A stretch of 64,000 nt of DNA from NCBI RefSeq assembly GCF_947498095.1, contig NZ_CANMJE010000005.1, positions 62,001 to 126,000 on the forward strand. The letters run 5' to 3'. The notes under the pieces are model-generated. The model searched no databases and was not told the DNA's origin. It worked only from the letters and a program-made list of their open reading frames with translations. Positions 1 through 8,908 of this stretch are shown piece after piece (within the stretch, counting starts at the first letter, position 1; each line of letters opens with the position of its first letter). Made by a program: the position numbers and the translations under genes. The stretch comes from an uncultured Shimia sp. (lineage in GTDB: Bacteria > Pseudomonadota > Alphaproteobacteria > Rhodobacterales > Rhodobacteraceae).

Positions 1-338
<338 letters not shown>

Positions 339-432
339 CTAGGTAATGCTGCCTTGACCTTTTCGCCACCCCCTTTTGCGACCCAAGGCGTGTCACCTTG
401 CGACAAAATTAAAATGTTCTATATTTGTTCTC

Positions 433-792
433 ATGCACACTCATCCCCCATATGACCTCTGGCCGCGCCCGCCCTCGGCCATCACAGCCACGCAATTGGC
501 AATTCCGCCCAATGGCGCACGGGTCACGGTGGCGGGGCTGGTGATTCTGCGCCAACGGCCGGGCACGGCAAAGGGCGTGATCTTCCTCACACTTGAAGAT
601 GAAACCGGGGTGGTGAATATCGTCGTATGGCGCAAGATGTACGAACATTTTCGTCGCGCGGTAATCGCGGGGCGCCTGTTGCGCATTACCGGACCGATCC
701 AACGCGAAAACAATGTGACCCATGTGATCGCCGAGAAGATCGAGGATATTTCCGAAATGCTCGACATGCTTCTGCTCCCGGCAGACGCATAA
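433..792 (+). CDS. orphan DnaE2 C-terminal OB-fold domain (likely remnant)
   Basis: The 119-residue frame matches what I know of the extreme C terminus of the error-prone polymerase DnaE2: an OB-fold with GLVILRQRPGTAKGVIFLTL, then DETGVVNIVVW, and a final AEKIEDIS helix. The roughly 900 residues of PHP and polymerase domains that normally precede it are absent; directly upstream is a divergent ferredoxin. The ATG at 433 is preferred because the residues before it in the track ORF do not look coding. The frame is intact, so it may be either a decaying stub left by deletion of an imuA-imuB-dnaE2 cassette or a retained small nucleic-acid-binding protein. Domain identity is fairly sure, function is not. 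Confidence 0.6.
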   Translation: MHTHPPYDLWPRPPSAITATQLAIPPNGARVTVAGLVILRQRPGTAKGVIFLTLEDETGVVNIVVWRKMYEHFRRAVIAGRLLRITGPIQRENNVTHVIAEKIEDISEMLDMLLLPADA

Positions 793-854
793 AGCTTTTG
801 GAACCGGCCAAAACCGGGTAAAAGGGACAAAAGTCCCGTCAGAGGCACACGAGC

Positions 855-1415
855 ATGTTTTTGTCCGTTTCCCGGTTTCCAAAGCTGGCCTGCGCCGTGG
901 CGCTGGCGGCTCTGGCGGCCTGCGATCCCGCTGAGATCGCCCCCCCGGACCTTGCGGCCCTGGCCGAACCCGACGTCGTGCGCAGCTCGGCCACGTCAGG
1001 ACCTCCCGGCGCTAAGCCAGGCACTTGTTGGGGGCGCGAGGTCAGCCCAGCCGTGATCGAAACCGTGACCGAGCAGATCATCGTACAACCGGCTGAAGTC
1101 ATGGCCGACGGCACCGTCATCAGCCCGGCCGTCTATCGCAGTGAAACCCAGCAACGCATCGTTCAAGAGCGTCGAGAGACCTGGTTTGAAACACCTTGTG
1201 ACGCAGTATGGACCGAGGAATTTACCGCCTCACTACAACGGGCTTTGAAAGCGCGCGGCCATTACACCGGCCCCATCACCGGCCTCCGCGACAAACGCAC
1301 CCGCGCCGCCATCCGTCGTTACCAATCTGCGCAAGGTCTGGATAGTACGATCCTGTCACTGGAAGCAGCTCGACAGCTTGGGCTGGTAGCCGTCGAATTG
1401 GAGAGCTCAGACTAG
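855..1415 (+). CDS. peptidoglycan-binding domain lipoprotein
   Basis: The 186-residue protein begins with a lipoprotein signal (VALAALAAC lipobox, lipidated Cys at about residue 23), so it should be anchored in the outer membrane. The middle is a low-complexity periplasmic stretch. The C-terminal 60 residues form a PG_binding_1 domain: a LQRALKARGHYTGPITG repeat followed by TRAAIRRYQSAQGL. The likely role is non-covalent tethering of the envelope to peptidoglycan; no catalytic domain is visible. It stands alone, convergent with degP, and the gap between them holds a terminator facing the other strand. The specific function is unknown. Confidence 0.8.
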   Translation: MFLSVSRFPKLACAVALAALAACDPAEIAPPDLAALAEPDVVRSSATSGPPGAKPGTCWGREVSPAVIETVTEQIIVQPAEVMADGTVISPAVYRSETQQRIVQERRETWFETPCDAVWTEEFTASLQRALKARGHYTGPITGLRDKRTRAAIRRYQSAQGLDSTILSLEAARQLGLVAVELESSD

Positions 1416-1550
1416 GTTCACACGAACCCGGCGCTCTGAGCCGAACGTGCAGATCTGGCAGCGATCCAAGCTCAAAAAGAGATTCTGATCCGACCGATGT
1501 CGCCAAGGCCTGCGTGTAGGTGTGAAACAACTGGCCCAAAGCGCCAAAGC

Positions 1551-1574
1551 AAAAGGGCGCCTCGAAAGGCGCCC
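1551..1574 (-). terminator. Rho-independent terminator of degP
   Basis: Perfect 8-bp stem GGGCGCCT/AGGCGCCC around a CGAA tetraloop, followed on the minus strand by a T-rich run (CTTTTGCTTT). It lies just past the degP stop and faces the convergent lipoprotein gene. Confidence 0.75.
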
Positions 1575-1596
1575 CATTTCCGTCACTCTATGAGGA

Positions 1597-3063
1597 TCAC
1601 TCTTCGATGTTCAGTGCCACGAACCTTGGCTCGCCACCACGTCGCACCAGCAACAACAGCGACTTGCGGCCCGCTTGGCGGGATTCTTCGATGCGCGCTT
1701 CGAGGTCAGCAACCGAGGTCAGCTTTTTCTGACCGGCTTCGGTCAGAATGTCACCAGCCCGCAGCCCTTTGTCAAAGGCGTTCGAAGCTTCATCAACATT
1801 GGTAACAACAAGGCCCATCGTACCTTCGTCCGCGCCCAGTTCCCCACGCATTTCGTCGGTGAGCGGAGTCAGTGTTAGACCAAGGATCTCTTTTTCCATC
1901 GGCTCTTCGGAAGGTTGTGGGGTATCCGGCGTCTCGCTGCTTTCAGCGGTTTCACGTCGCCCCAGAGTAACCTTGAGTGTCTGGGTTTTACCATCACGCA
2001 GCACCACCACGCGAACGGCTTTGCCGACCGGAGCATTGCCGACCTGTTTGACCAGACCGCGCACGTCTTTGACGTCGTTGCCGTCGAACTCAAGGATCAC
2101 GTCGCCAGACAGCATGCCCGCTTCTTTTGCAGGCCCTTCAGGAACGTCGGTGATCATCGCGCCTTCGGCAGCTTCCAATCCGTCAATGGCTTCAACCATG
2201 TCTTCCGACACATTCTGAATGCGCACACCCAGCCAGCCACGGCGGGTTTCACCGAACTCTTTCAACTGATCAACCACGCGGGTCACCACGTTGGATGCCA
2301 TAGAGAACCCGATCCCGATCGAGCCGCCATTGGGTGACAGGATCGCGGTGTTCACACCCACGACCTGTCCATCCATGTTGAACAACGGACCGCCCGAGTT
2401 GCCCCGGTTAATAGCGGCATCCGTCTGGATGTAGTCGTCGTATGACCCCGAAAGTGCACGGCCCCGAGCCGAAACAATCCCTGCAGACACCGAAAAGCCC
2501 TGCCCCAGCGGGTTGCCCATAGCAATTACCCAGTCGCCGACGCGCGCCGTGTCACTGTCGCCAAAGGACACAAAATCCAGCGGTGTATCGGATTCCACTT
2601 TCAACAGCGCAATGTCAGTGTTGGGGTCTTTGCCGATCACCGTTGCAGGCAGTTCTTCGCCCGAGAAAAACTCGATCAGGATCTCGTCGGCCCCGTCAAT
2701 GACGTGATTGTTAGTCACCACATAGCCATCTTCGGAAATGACGAACCCCGAGCCCAGCGCCGAAGTCCGACGCGGTCTGTCGCCATCGTTGCCACCGCGG
2801 TCCTGGAATTCACGGAAAAAGTCTTCGAACGGAGATCCTTCGGGCACGATGCCCTGCGGACCCGTGCGCCCGGCGACAACAGTCGACGTGGTGATATTCA
2901 CCACAGCAGGGCTGATCTCTTCGGCCAGATCAGCAAAGCTGTCGGGACGCGCCTGCGCCGCAATGGATTGCGCCAGCAAAAGAACGAGCCCAAGTGCCGC
3001 GATCCACATAACCTTGAACTGCGCCAACGGGGCGCGCGAAACTGCGATTGCCTGAGTGTTCAC
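1597..3063 (-). CDS. degP: periplasmic Do-like serine protease DegP/HtrA
   Basis: Periplasmic protease/chaperone for misfolded envelope proteins. Counting from the GTG at 3063, the catalytic triad is His120 (NNHVID), Asp150 (NTDIALL) and Ser223 (GNSGGPLF). Two PDZ domains follow, one around RRGWLGVRIQ and one near the C terminus (GLTLTPLTDEM...). A signal peptide (VMWIAALGLVLLLAQS, ending AQA) exports it. The track starts 16 codons earlier, but GTG 3063 has AGGAG nine bases upstream, whereas the upstream ATGs have poor sites. It lies downstream of hflK-hflC-DUF2065 on the same strand; the 190-bp gap suggests its own promoter. Length and architecture are normal for the family. Confidence 0.95.
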   Translation of the reverse strand: MNTQAIAVSRAPLAQFKVMWIAALGLVLLLAQSIAAQARPDSFADLAEEISPAVVNITTSTVVAGRTGPQGIVPEGSPFEDFFREFQDRGGNDGDRPRRTSALGSGFVISEDGYVVTNNHVIDGADEILIEFFSGEELPATVIGKDPNTDIALLKVESDTPLDFVSFGDSDTARVGDWVIAMGNPLGQGFSVSAGIVSARGRALSGSYDDYIQTDAAINRGNSGGPLFNMDGQVVGVNTAILSPNGGSIGIGFSMASNVVTRVVDQLKEFGETRRGWLGVRIQNVSEDMVEAIDGLEAAEGAMITDVPEGPAKEAGMLSGDVILEFDGNDVKDVRGLVKQVGNAPVGKAVRVVVLRDGKTQTLKVTLGRRETAESSETPDTPQPSEEPMEKEILGLTLTPLTDEMRGELGADEGTMGLVVTNVDEASNAFDKGLRAGDILTEAGQKKLTSVADLEARIEESRQAGRKSLLLLVRRGGEPRFVALNIEE

Positions 3064-3256
3064 TCTGAGTGTCTCCTGTCTATTCATCTTATCGATCAGC
3101 CTATCGCACAACGGCGATCAATGTGACGATTAGATGTATGTATGTCCTATCATGTGCAACTCAACGCACATCGCAAGACAACAAATTGATGTGAAAGGTC
3201 CGTGAAGGGGTCAAATGCGAGAAAAATGGCGCATGCGGCCACTGGTCGTGACCCAA

Positions 3257-3454
3257 TCAGGCACCCAGCGCTTTGCCCAGCCAGATCAACACCACACCGG
3301 ACCCCAGTGCAATCAGCCCCAAAGTACGTCTTTGACCCTCGGGAAGGGCCCGCAACGCTTCAAGCAGTTGCTCAACAAGCGAAGGGGCCAGTGCATAGAC
3401 CAGCCCCTCAATCACCAGCACAAGGCCGATCGCCAGTAGCGCAGCCCCGATCAT
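3257..3454 (-). CDS. DUF2065 small membrane protein
   Basis: A 65-residue protein of the DUF2065 (YjeT-like) family with two hydrophobic helices (residues 1-25 and 43-62) separated by a short polar loop (ALPEGQRRTLGLIALG). It should be an inner-membrane hairpin. Its start overlaps the last codons of hflC by 4 bp, so it is almost certainly co-translated with hflKC. Such proteins commonly follow hflC in proteobacteria, which suggests an accessory role in the HflKC complex, but no biochemical function is established. Confidence 0.85.
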   Translation of the reverse strand: MIGAALLAIGLVLVIEGLVYALAPSLVEQLLEALRALPEGQRRTLGLIALGSGVVLIWLGKALGA

Positions 3455-4323
3455 TGATCGGGGTTGGCTGATTTCAGATAGTTAAAGAAGTCGCTGTCGG
3501 GCGACATGACCATCGACGAGTTGCCCTCGAGCAAGGCTTTGCGATAGGCCTCAAGCGAGCGGTAGAATTCAAAGAACTCCTGATCCGCGCCATAGGCGGT
3601 TGCAAAGATGCCGTTGCGTTTCGCATCGGCTTCACCGCGAATGATCTCGGACTGGCGGTTGGCGTCTGAGACCAGTTCAACTACGGTCCGATCCGCCTGA
3701 GCCTGAATACGCAGCGCAGCCTCTTTACCACGCGCGATCTCGTCCGCGGCTTCCCGCTCACGTTCTGCGCGCATCCGGGCAAAAGTCGCTTCAAGGTTGG
3801 CTTGCGGCAGGTCAGTGCGTTTCAGACGCACGTCAATCACCTCAAGACCCAGCGAACGGGCTTCGGTAATGGCCGCGTTTCGAATACGCAGCATCAGCGT
3901 GGCACGATCAGAGGACAGGATATCGTTGGACGACACCTTACCAAGAACTTCCCGGGTCTGAGACCGCAGGATGTTATCAAGGCGCTGTTCGGCCAACTGA
4001 ATCCCGCCAGCACCAACCGCTTGGCGGAACTGAACCACGTCTGTGATCCGGTAACGCGCAAAGGCGTCAACGATCAGACGACGGTCATCCGACGGGGTGA
4101 TTTCAAGCGGGCCAACTTCACGGCTGAGGATCCGGTCATCATAAGTGACGACCTCTTGGATCATGGGCACCTTGAAATAAAGGCCCGGCTCTTCCTTAAC
4201 TGACACAACTTTACCAAATTGCAGAACCAGCGCTTTTTCACGCTCGTCCACAATAAACAGCGACGACAGCGCCCCGATTACGACAAGTACGAGGACGGGC
4301 AACAGATATGTGGTCTTCCTCAT
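3451..4323 (-). CDS. hflC: HflC, SPFH-domain FtsH regulator
   Basis: Membrane-anchored band-7/SPFH protein that, with HflK, forms a large periplasm-facing assembly around the FtsH protease and modulates its activity. The 290 residues show an N-terminal transmembrane helix (YLLPVLVLVVIGALSSLFIV), the SPFH domain from about residue 25 to 190, and a long charged helix (ATFARMRAEREREAADEIARGKE) typical of stomatin-like oligomers. It overlaps hflK by 4 bp upstream and the DUF2065 gene by 4 bp downstream, so the three are translationally coupled. Nothing unusual is seen. Confidence 0.96.
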   Translation of the reverse strand: MRKTTYLLPVLVLVVIGALSSLFIVDEREKALVLQFGKVVSVKEEPGLYFKVPMIQEVVTYDDRILSREVGPLEITPSDDRRLIVDAFARYRITDVVQFRQAVGAGGIQLAEQRLDNILRSQTREVLGKVSSNDILSSDRATLMLRIRNAAITEARSLGLEVIDVRLKRTDLPQANLEATFARMRAEREREAADEIARGKEAALRIQAQADRTVVELVSDANRQSEIIRGEADAKRNGIFATAYGADQEFFEFYRSLEAYRKALLEGNSSMVMSPDSDFFNYLKSANPDQ

Positions 4324-5468
4324 TGGTCCGCTCCCTTCTTCTTACCGAGTTCATTGAGCGGCAAGTACGGCACGACACCGCTGCCTCCGGACTCTTCGTC
4401 AATAATGACCTTGTCGACGCGGCTCAGAACTTCTTCCATCGTTTCCAGATAGAGACGTTTGCGGGTCACTTCAGGGGCCTTGCTGTATTCTTCCAGAACG
4501 GCTGTAAACCGGCTGGCCTCACCTTCCGCCTCGTTCACGACCTGAGCGCGATAGGCTTCGGCCTGTTCCAAAACCTGCGCCGAGTCACCACGCGCCCCGG
4601 CGAGAACCCGGTTGGCATAGGCGTCAGCTTGCTTCTGAAGACGGTCACGCTCTTGCGATGCGGATTGCACTTCACGGAAGCTGTCTTTTACAGGTTCGGG
4701 CGGATCGGCACCGTCAAAGTTCACCCGGATGACATTCACGCCAGCATCATAGCTGTCGAGGGTCGATTGGATCAGCTCCAGCAAACGATCTGCGATGACG
4801 TCACGATCCCGGTTAAGGATCGGTGCCAGCTCCGACTGCGCAATAATCTCACGCATGGCCGATTCCGACACGGCGCGGATTGTTTCTTTCGGGTCACGCA
4901 AGTTGAACAAGTACTGCGCCGGATCATTGATGTTCCAAACCACTTGGAAATCAATATCAACGATGTTCTCGTCACCGGTCAGCATCAGGCCATCACCAGA
5001 CCGGCCAGACGAAGGAATTTCTTCGGTCTGTTCGCGGGTCACGGGGATGATCTCGGCAGTGACCAGCGGCCACGGCGCAAAGTTCAGACCCGGCTCGCCC
5101 GTTGACATATACTCACCCAGGAACAACTCAACCGACAACTCTTCGGGCTTGACCGAGTAAAAACTCTGGAGCGCCCAGAAGCCAGCAGCCGCCAGCACAC
5201 CAATGGCAACTGTGCCTTTGCCGATGCCACCACCCGAAGGACGACGACCGCCCCCTTGATTGCCGCCGCCAGAACCGCCGCGACCGCCCATAAGGACGCG
5301 CAACTGATCCTGACCTTTTTTCATCAACTCATCGATATCGGGAATCTGAGGGCCATCATCGCCGGGGCCACGGCCATCGCCGTTATTGCCACCGCCGTTG
5401 TTGCCACGGTTTCCACCGCCGCCCTGATTTCCGCCGCCGCCCCAGGGGCCGCCACTGTTACCTGCCAT
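4320..5468 (-). CDS. hflK: HflK, SPFH-domain FtsH regulator
   Basis: Partner of HflC in the FtsH-modulating complex. The 382-residue protein starts with a long Gly/Asn-rich cytoplasmic tail (GNRGNNGGGNNGDGRGPGDDG), then one transmembrane helix (GTVAIGVLAAAGFWALQSFY, about residues 83-103), the SPFH domain, and a C-terminal helical region with the usual DRLQKQADAYANRVL motif. The glycine-rich tail is a known HflK trait, here rather long. It is the first gene of the hflK-hflC-DUF2065 operon. The 66-bp gap to gor may hold the promoter, but I could not place it convincingly. Confidence 0.96.
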   Translation of the reverse strand: MAGNSGGPWGGGGNQGGGGNRGNNGGGNNGDGRGPGDDGPQIPDIDELMKKGQDQLRVLMGGRGGSGGGNQGGGRRPSGGGIGKGTVAIGVLAAAGFWALQSFYSVKPEELSVELFLGEYMSTGEPGLNFAPWPLVTAEIIPVTREQTEEIPSSGRSGDGLMLTGDENIVDIDFQVVWNINDPAQYLFNLRDPKETIRAVSESAMREIIAQSELAPILNRDRDVIADRLLELIQSTLDSYDAGVNVIRVNFDGADPPEPVKDSFREVQSASQERDRLQKQADAYANRVLAGARGDSAQVLEQAEAYRAQVVNEAEGEASRFTAVLEEYSKAPEVTRKRLYLETMEEVLSRVDKVIIDEESGGSGVVPYLPLNELGKKKGADQ

Positions 5469-5534
5469 AAAGGTCCATCCCTTTGTTCATACCGTCTTGG
5501 CTCGTATCTTAAACTGTGTGTCCACAGAAGAAAA

Positions 5535-6890
5535 TCAAGCTGTTCGTGTTGGTGTTTTCATCGTCACGATTTCTTCGGACATGGTCGGGTGCACCGCCAC
5601 GGTCCGATCAAAATCTTCTTTGGTTGCACCCATCTTGACTGCGATCCCCGCCAGCTGGATCATTTCTCCGGCACCGGGTGCCACAATGTGACAGCCCAGA
5701 ACCTTGCGGGTCTTCTGGCTGACAACCAACTTCATCAGCACACGCTCGCTGCGGCCGGCAAAAGACTGCTGCATAGGCTTAAAACTGGTGGCATAAACCT
5801 CAATCGGTTCTTGCTCACGTGCGTCTTCCTCGCTCAGGCCTACGGTCCCCATTTCAGGTTGGGTGAAGATCGCGGTAGGGATAAGCTCGTGATCGGGCTT
5901 GGTCGGGTTGCCTTTGAACACGGTCTCAACAAAGGCCATGCCTTCGCGAATGGCCACAGGCGTGAGGTTCACTCGGTCCGTCACATCGCCCACAGCATAG
6001 ACAGAGGGGACTGCGGTCTGACTGTAGTCATCAACGACGACCTCTCCCTTGCGACCGATCTCAACGCCGATCTCTTTCAGGCCCATATTCTCGGTGTTTG
6101 GGGCGCGACCCGTGGCGAACATCACGTGATCAAAGACCCGCTCATCGCCGTTGGTGGCCTTGACCCAAACCTTGTCGCCCTCTTTGCGCATCTCAAGAAC
6201 GTTGGTTCCCAAATGCAGATCGATGCCTTTCTGGCACATCTCTTCCGAGACCAGCCCACGCGCCTCATCATCAAAGCCGCGCAGGATTTGCGCACCGCGA
6301 TAGTATTGCGTCACTTTCACGCCCAGCCCGTTCAGGATGCCTGCAAACTCGGAGGCGATGTAGCCCCCGCCAACGATCAGGATCGACTCGGGCATTTTTT
6401 CCAAATGGAAGATGTCATTTGACGTGATACCGTTCTCATCCCCAGGAATACCGGGCATAACCGGGCGTCCACCCATCGCAAGCAGGATATGCTTGGCCGT
6501 CTTGCGGGTGCCATCGGCCAATTCCACGGTATGCGCATCGGCCAGCTTGGCGCGCTGGTCAAAGGTCTCAACACCGTTGTTCTTCAGAATGCCGCGATAG
6601 ACGTTCTCAAGCCGATCCAACTCTGCATAAAGCTTGCCGCGAAACACATCCCAGTCGAACCCGCCGGCGTGGACCGTCCAGCCATAAGCCTGAGCATCTT
6701 CGACCATGCCGGAATACTCGCTGGCAAAAACCATCAACTTTTTGGGAACACAGCCTCGAATCACACAGGTTCCGCCGTAGCGGTCTTCTTCTGCGAGAGC
6801 CACTTTGGCCCCTTCTTGAGCCGCAACGCGCGCAGCCCGAACACCACCGGAGCCACCGCCGATGACAAACAAATCGTAGTCGAAATTCAT
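5535..6890 (-). CDS. gor: glutathione-disulfide reductase
   Basis: FAD-dependent enzyme that reduces oxidised glutathione with NADPH in the cytoplasm. The 451 residues show the FAD-binding GGGSGGVRAAR near the N terminus, the redox disulfide GGTCVIRGCVPKK (Cys42 and Cys47), the NAD(P)-binding GGGYIASEFAG about residue 175, a second FAD motif (VYAVGDVTD) and the dimer-interface histidine VHPTMSEE near the C terminus. Length is typical. It follows rpiA by 9 bp on the same strand, so the two form an operon that joins NADPH-linked redox defence to the pentose phosphate pathway. Mycothiol or trypanothione reductase are unlikely alternatives given the context. Confidence 0.93.
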   Translation of the reverse strand: MNFDYDLFVIGGGSGGVRAARVAAQEGAKVALAEEDRYGGTCVIRGCVPKKLMVFASEYSGMVEDAQAYGWTVHAGGFDWDVFRGKLYAELDRLENVYRGILKNNGVETFDQRAKLADAHTVELADGTRKTAKHILLAMGGRPVMPGIPGDENGITSNDIFHLEKMPESILIVGGGYIASEFAGILNGLGVKVTQYYRGAQILRGFDDEARGLVSEEMCQKGIDLHLGTNVLEMRKEGDKVWVKATNGDERVFDHVMFATGRAPNTENMGLKEIGVEIGRKGEVVVDDYSQTAVPSVYAVGDVTDRVNLTPVAIREGMAFVETVFKGNPTKPDHELIPTAIFTQPEMGTVGLSEEDAREQEPIEVYATSFKPMQQSFAGRSERVLMKLVVSQKTRKVLGCHIVAPGAGEMIQLAGIAVKMGATKEDFDRTVAVHPTMSEEIVTMKTPTRTA

Positions 6891-6899
6891 GTTTCGCCC

Positions 6900-7688
6900 T
6901 TAATCCACCAGATCCGCGAAGAGGTTATCCGACTCGGCAAAGTCGAGCAGGCTCTCTTCGATCGTGCCGGCATTGATGTCGCGCACTTCAACGCGCCCGT
7001 CACCGTATCCAACAACCACTGCGTCACAGATATCGATGAAAAGGCCGTTTTCAACCACCCCTGGCATCTGGTTCAACACCATGGCCAGCTGGCGGGCATC
7101 GCCAATGCGATTCAGGTGCAAATCCAGGATGTGATTGCCCTCATCCGTCATGTAGGGGCTGTCGTTATTCATACGCAGAGTCGAGCTACGCCCCAGCACA
7201 TCCATGCTGACTAGGGTCTCCTCGATCAGTGCTTGTGTTGTCTTCCAGCCAAATGGGATCACTTCGACCGGCAGAGGGAAAGTTCCCAGCGTTTCGACCT
7301 CTTTCCCGACATCGGCAATTACAACCATCTGGTCTGATGCCGTGGCGACGATCTTTTCCTGCAACAAAGCGCCGCCGCCGCCTTTGATGAGGTTCAGTTC
7401 ACTGTCAAACTCGTCTGCGCCATCAATGGTCACATCCAGCCAGCGTGCTTCGTCAAGGCTCACCACCTCAATACCGACCTCTTTGGCCAGCTGCGCGGTG
7501 CGCGTCGATGTGGGAACGCCTTTGATGCGCAGCCCTTCATCACGAACCAGTTCTCCAAGACATCGGACCAGCCAAGCAGCGGTCGAGCCCGTGCCTAATC
7601 CGACGCGCATCCCGTCTTCGACATAGTCTGTTGCCTTCTTGGCAGCGACGAATTTGGCCTTATCGATAGGCGACAATTCTCCGGACAT
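6900..7688 (-). CDS. rpiA: ribose-5-phosphate isomerase A
   Basis: Interconverts ribose 5-phosphate and ribulose 5-phosphate in the pentose phosphate pathway. The 262 residues include the phosphate-binding GLGTGSTAAW, the active-site DGADEFD, and KGGGGALLQEKI with the catalytic glutamate region. The track begins at a TTG nine codons upstream; ATG 7688 is preferred because AAGGGAG lies eight bases before it. It is followed by gor after 9 bp. No oddities. Confidence 0.94.
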   Translation of the reverse strand: MSGELSPIDKAKFVAAKKATDYVEDGMRVGLGTGSTAAWLVRCLGELVRDEGLRIKGVPTSTRTAQLAKEVGIEVVSLDEARWLDVTIDGADEFDSELNLIKGGGGALLQEKIVATASDQMVVIADVGKEVETLGTFPLPVEVIPFGWKTTQALIEETLVSMDVLGRSSTLRMNNDSPYMTDEGNHILDLHLNRIGDARQLAMVLNQMPGVVENGLFIDICDAVVVGYGDGRVEVRDINAGTIEESLLDFAESDNLFADLVD

Positions 7689-8025
7689 ACGGCGACTCCC
7701 TTGATCTTCTTGCAAAGGTTATAGGCAAGATGCGCGCGCGGGACCACGGGGAAATCGCGATATTGGTGACTTCTACATCCACATTTTGGCGTCGGTTACC
7801 TTTTTCATCGCTTCTGTGCCCGTGATCTTCTCGTCACCGCTTTGATTTCCGGAAGCGGTGCCGTTGGTCTCTGCGACGACAAAACCGCAGCATCGCAAAC
7901 TAGAGGGCCGTGAGTTTTCGGACCAGAAAGTGCGATTTTGGAAAACTTATGTGCAGAAATGCATAATTGCATAGCGCGCTATTTGAATTTATCTACATAG
8001 CAAGCTATTTAACTGGAGAAACGCT
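7689..8025. other. 337-bp intergenic region between rpiA and a membrane-protein gene
   Basis: Divergent promoter region. No credible ORF is seen. The right-hand end is AT-rich and holds two palindromes (annotated separately); the rest shows nothing I can name. Confidence 0.6.
7971..8008 (+). promoter_or_regulatory. twin palindromic operators ATAGCnnGCTAT
   Basis: Two 12-bp palindromes, ATAGCGCGCTAT (7971-7982) and ATAGCAAGCTAT (7997-8008), both followed by TT and spaced 26 bp start to start. They end 17 bp before the ATG of the following membrane-protein gene, overlapping where a promoter would be. The arrangement suggests a dimeric repressor such as TetR or MarR, inferred from symmetry only; no regulator gene is adjacent. 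Confidence 0.5.
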
Positions 8026-8475
8026 ATGAAACTACCCCTTCACGCCGCCGCTGGTTGTCTTGCCCTTTTGGCCATTTCGACCTTCTGGGTCAGCACTGTC
8101 ACCTCCGAGTTGTTCGGTGACAACGCGACCATCGCTTCCGTCAAACAGATGGTTCTGTGGGGGATGCTGATACTTGTGCCAGCTATGGCGACGGTTGGAG
8201 CGACCGGTGCCAGCCTCGGTAAAGGATGGCGTCTGCCGCAGGTTGTCCGCAAACAAAAGCGTATGAAAATCATCGCGGCCAATGGTCTGCTGATCCTGCT
8301 CCCCAGTGCGGTGTTTCTTGCCACGCGCGCCGGTACGGGCACCTTCGATGGCGTGTTCTACGTGGTTCAGGGGGTTGAGCTGATTGCCGGCGCAACCAAC
8401 ATTACCCTGTTGTCCCGCAGCCTGAAAGATGGTCTGTCGCTGCGCAAACGCCGCCAATCACGCGCCAAGGCTTAA
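8026..8475 (+). CDS. small polytopic membrane protein, unknown function
   Basis: 149 residues with about four hydrophobic segments: residues 4-24, 42-64 (VLWGMLILVPAMATVGATGA), 84-100 (IIAANGLLILLPSAVFLATRA) and 109-130 (VFYVVQGVELIAGATNITLL). The tail is very basic (SLRKRRQSRAKA), suggesting a cytoplasmic C terminus. No motif points to a specific transporter or enzyme. ATG 8026 has GGAG 9 bases upstream (ACTGGAGAAACGCT). It is monocistronic, with twin palindromes in front and a strong hairpin behind. Regulation by a repressor acting at those palindromes is likely; function is not recognised. Confidence 0.75.
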   Translation: MKLPLHAAAGCLALLAISTFWVSTVTSELFGDNATIASVKQMVLWGMLILVPAMATVGATGASLGKGWRLPQVVRKQKRMKIIAANGLLILLPSAVFLATRAGTGTFDGVFYVVQGVELIAGATNITLLSRSLKDGLSLRKRRQSRAKA

Positions 8476-8482
8476 TTCAGCA

Positions 8483-8510
8483 AGGCGCCTCGCATCTCTG
8501 CGAGGCGCCT
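8483..8510. terminator. strong 12-bp hairpin between convergent genes
   Basis: Perfect inverted repeat AGGCGCCTCGCA/TGCGAGGCGCCT with a 4-base loop, 7 bp after the membrane-protein stop. Neither side has a good T-run, so it may act as a bidirectional transcript-end stabiliser rather than a classical terminator. Confidence 0.6.
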
Positions 8511-8542
8511 GCCATGTGCAGCCCAAGGTCTTGCCCCGACCC

Positions 8543-8776
8543 TCAAGCTTCCGCGCGAATCCGCCCGATGATTTCACGCGCATCTTCCAGAGAGACCCAG
8601 CCATCACGTCCAAATGCACTGAGTCCAGGAACTTTGCGGCCTCATTCTTGTGCGTGCGTGCTACTCTGCAAGACAATACACTCAGCGATCAGTGCCTCTT
8701 CAAGCGGTTGTGCCTTGGCCATTGAAACCCAGAGACCAATTACGATCAGTACCATTCCACGAACCCAAAAAGACAT
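8543..8776 (-). pseudogene. small exported protein gene interrupted by in-frame TGA
   Basis: Too short for the track. On the complement, ATG 8776 follows a near-perfect TAGGAGGGAAG ribosome-binding site and encodes a signal peptide (VRGMVLIVIGLWVSMAKAQ, cleavage after AKA). The frame hits TGA at 8644-8642, giving a 44-residue product. Translation in the same frame continues another 32 codons (GRKVPGLSAFGRDGWVSLED...) to TGA at 8545-8543, and this second part looks like a real C-terminal helix. The simplest reading is a roughly 77-residue periplasmic protein broken by a CGA-to-TGA type change. A truncated 44-residue peptide could still be secreted. Family not recognised. Confidence 0.4.
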
Positions 8777-8908
8777 CTTCCCTCCTACGGTTATTGAGAC
8801 ACTAGCCCGGCATTCCTAACGGTCGGTTAACCACGCTCAGCCGGGTTTCCGATAGGAAACGTCGCTTTGGGAACGACAAACGCGGCGCGCGCGACATATC
8901 TTTGCCAG

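Noticed and set aside
5256-6422. 388-residue ORF antisense to hflK and gor
   Set aside because: Spans two clear opposite-strand genes; no family features.
8642-8644. TGA as a possible selenocysteine codon
   Set aside because: No SECIS-like hairpin directly after it, and the protein is not a known redox family; nonsense mutation is simpler.
8825-8832. GGTTAACC palindrome as a CtrA site
   Set aside because: Single half-site match without the paired spacing; too weak to annotate.
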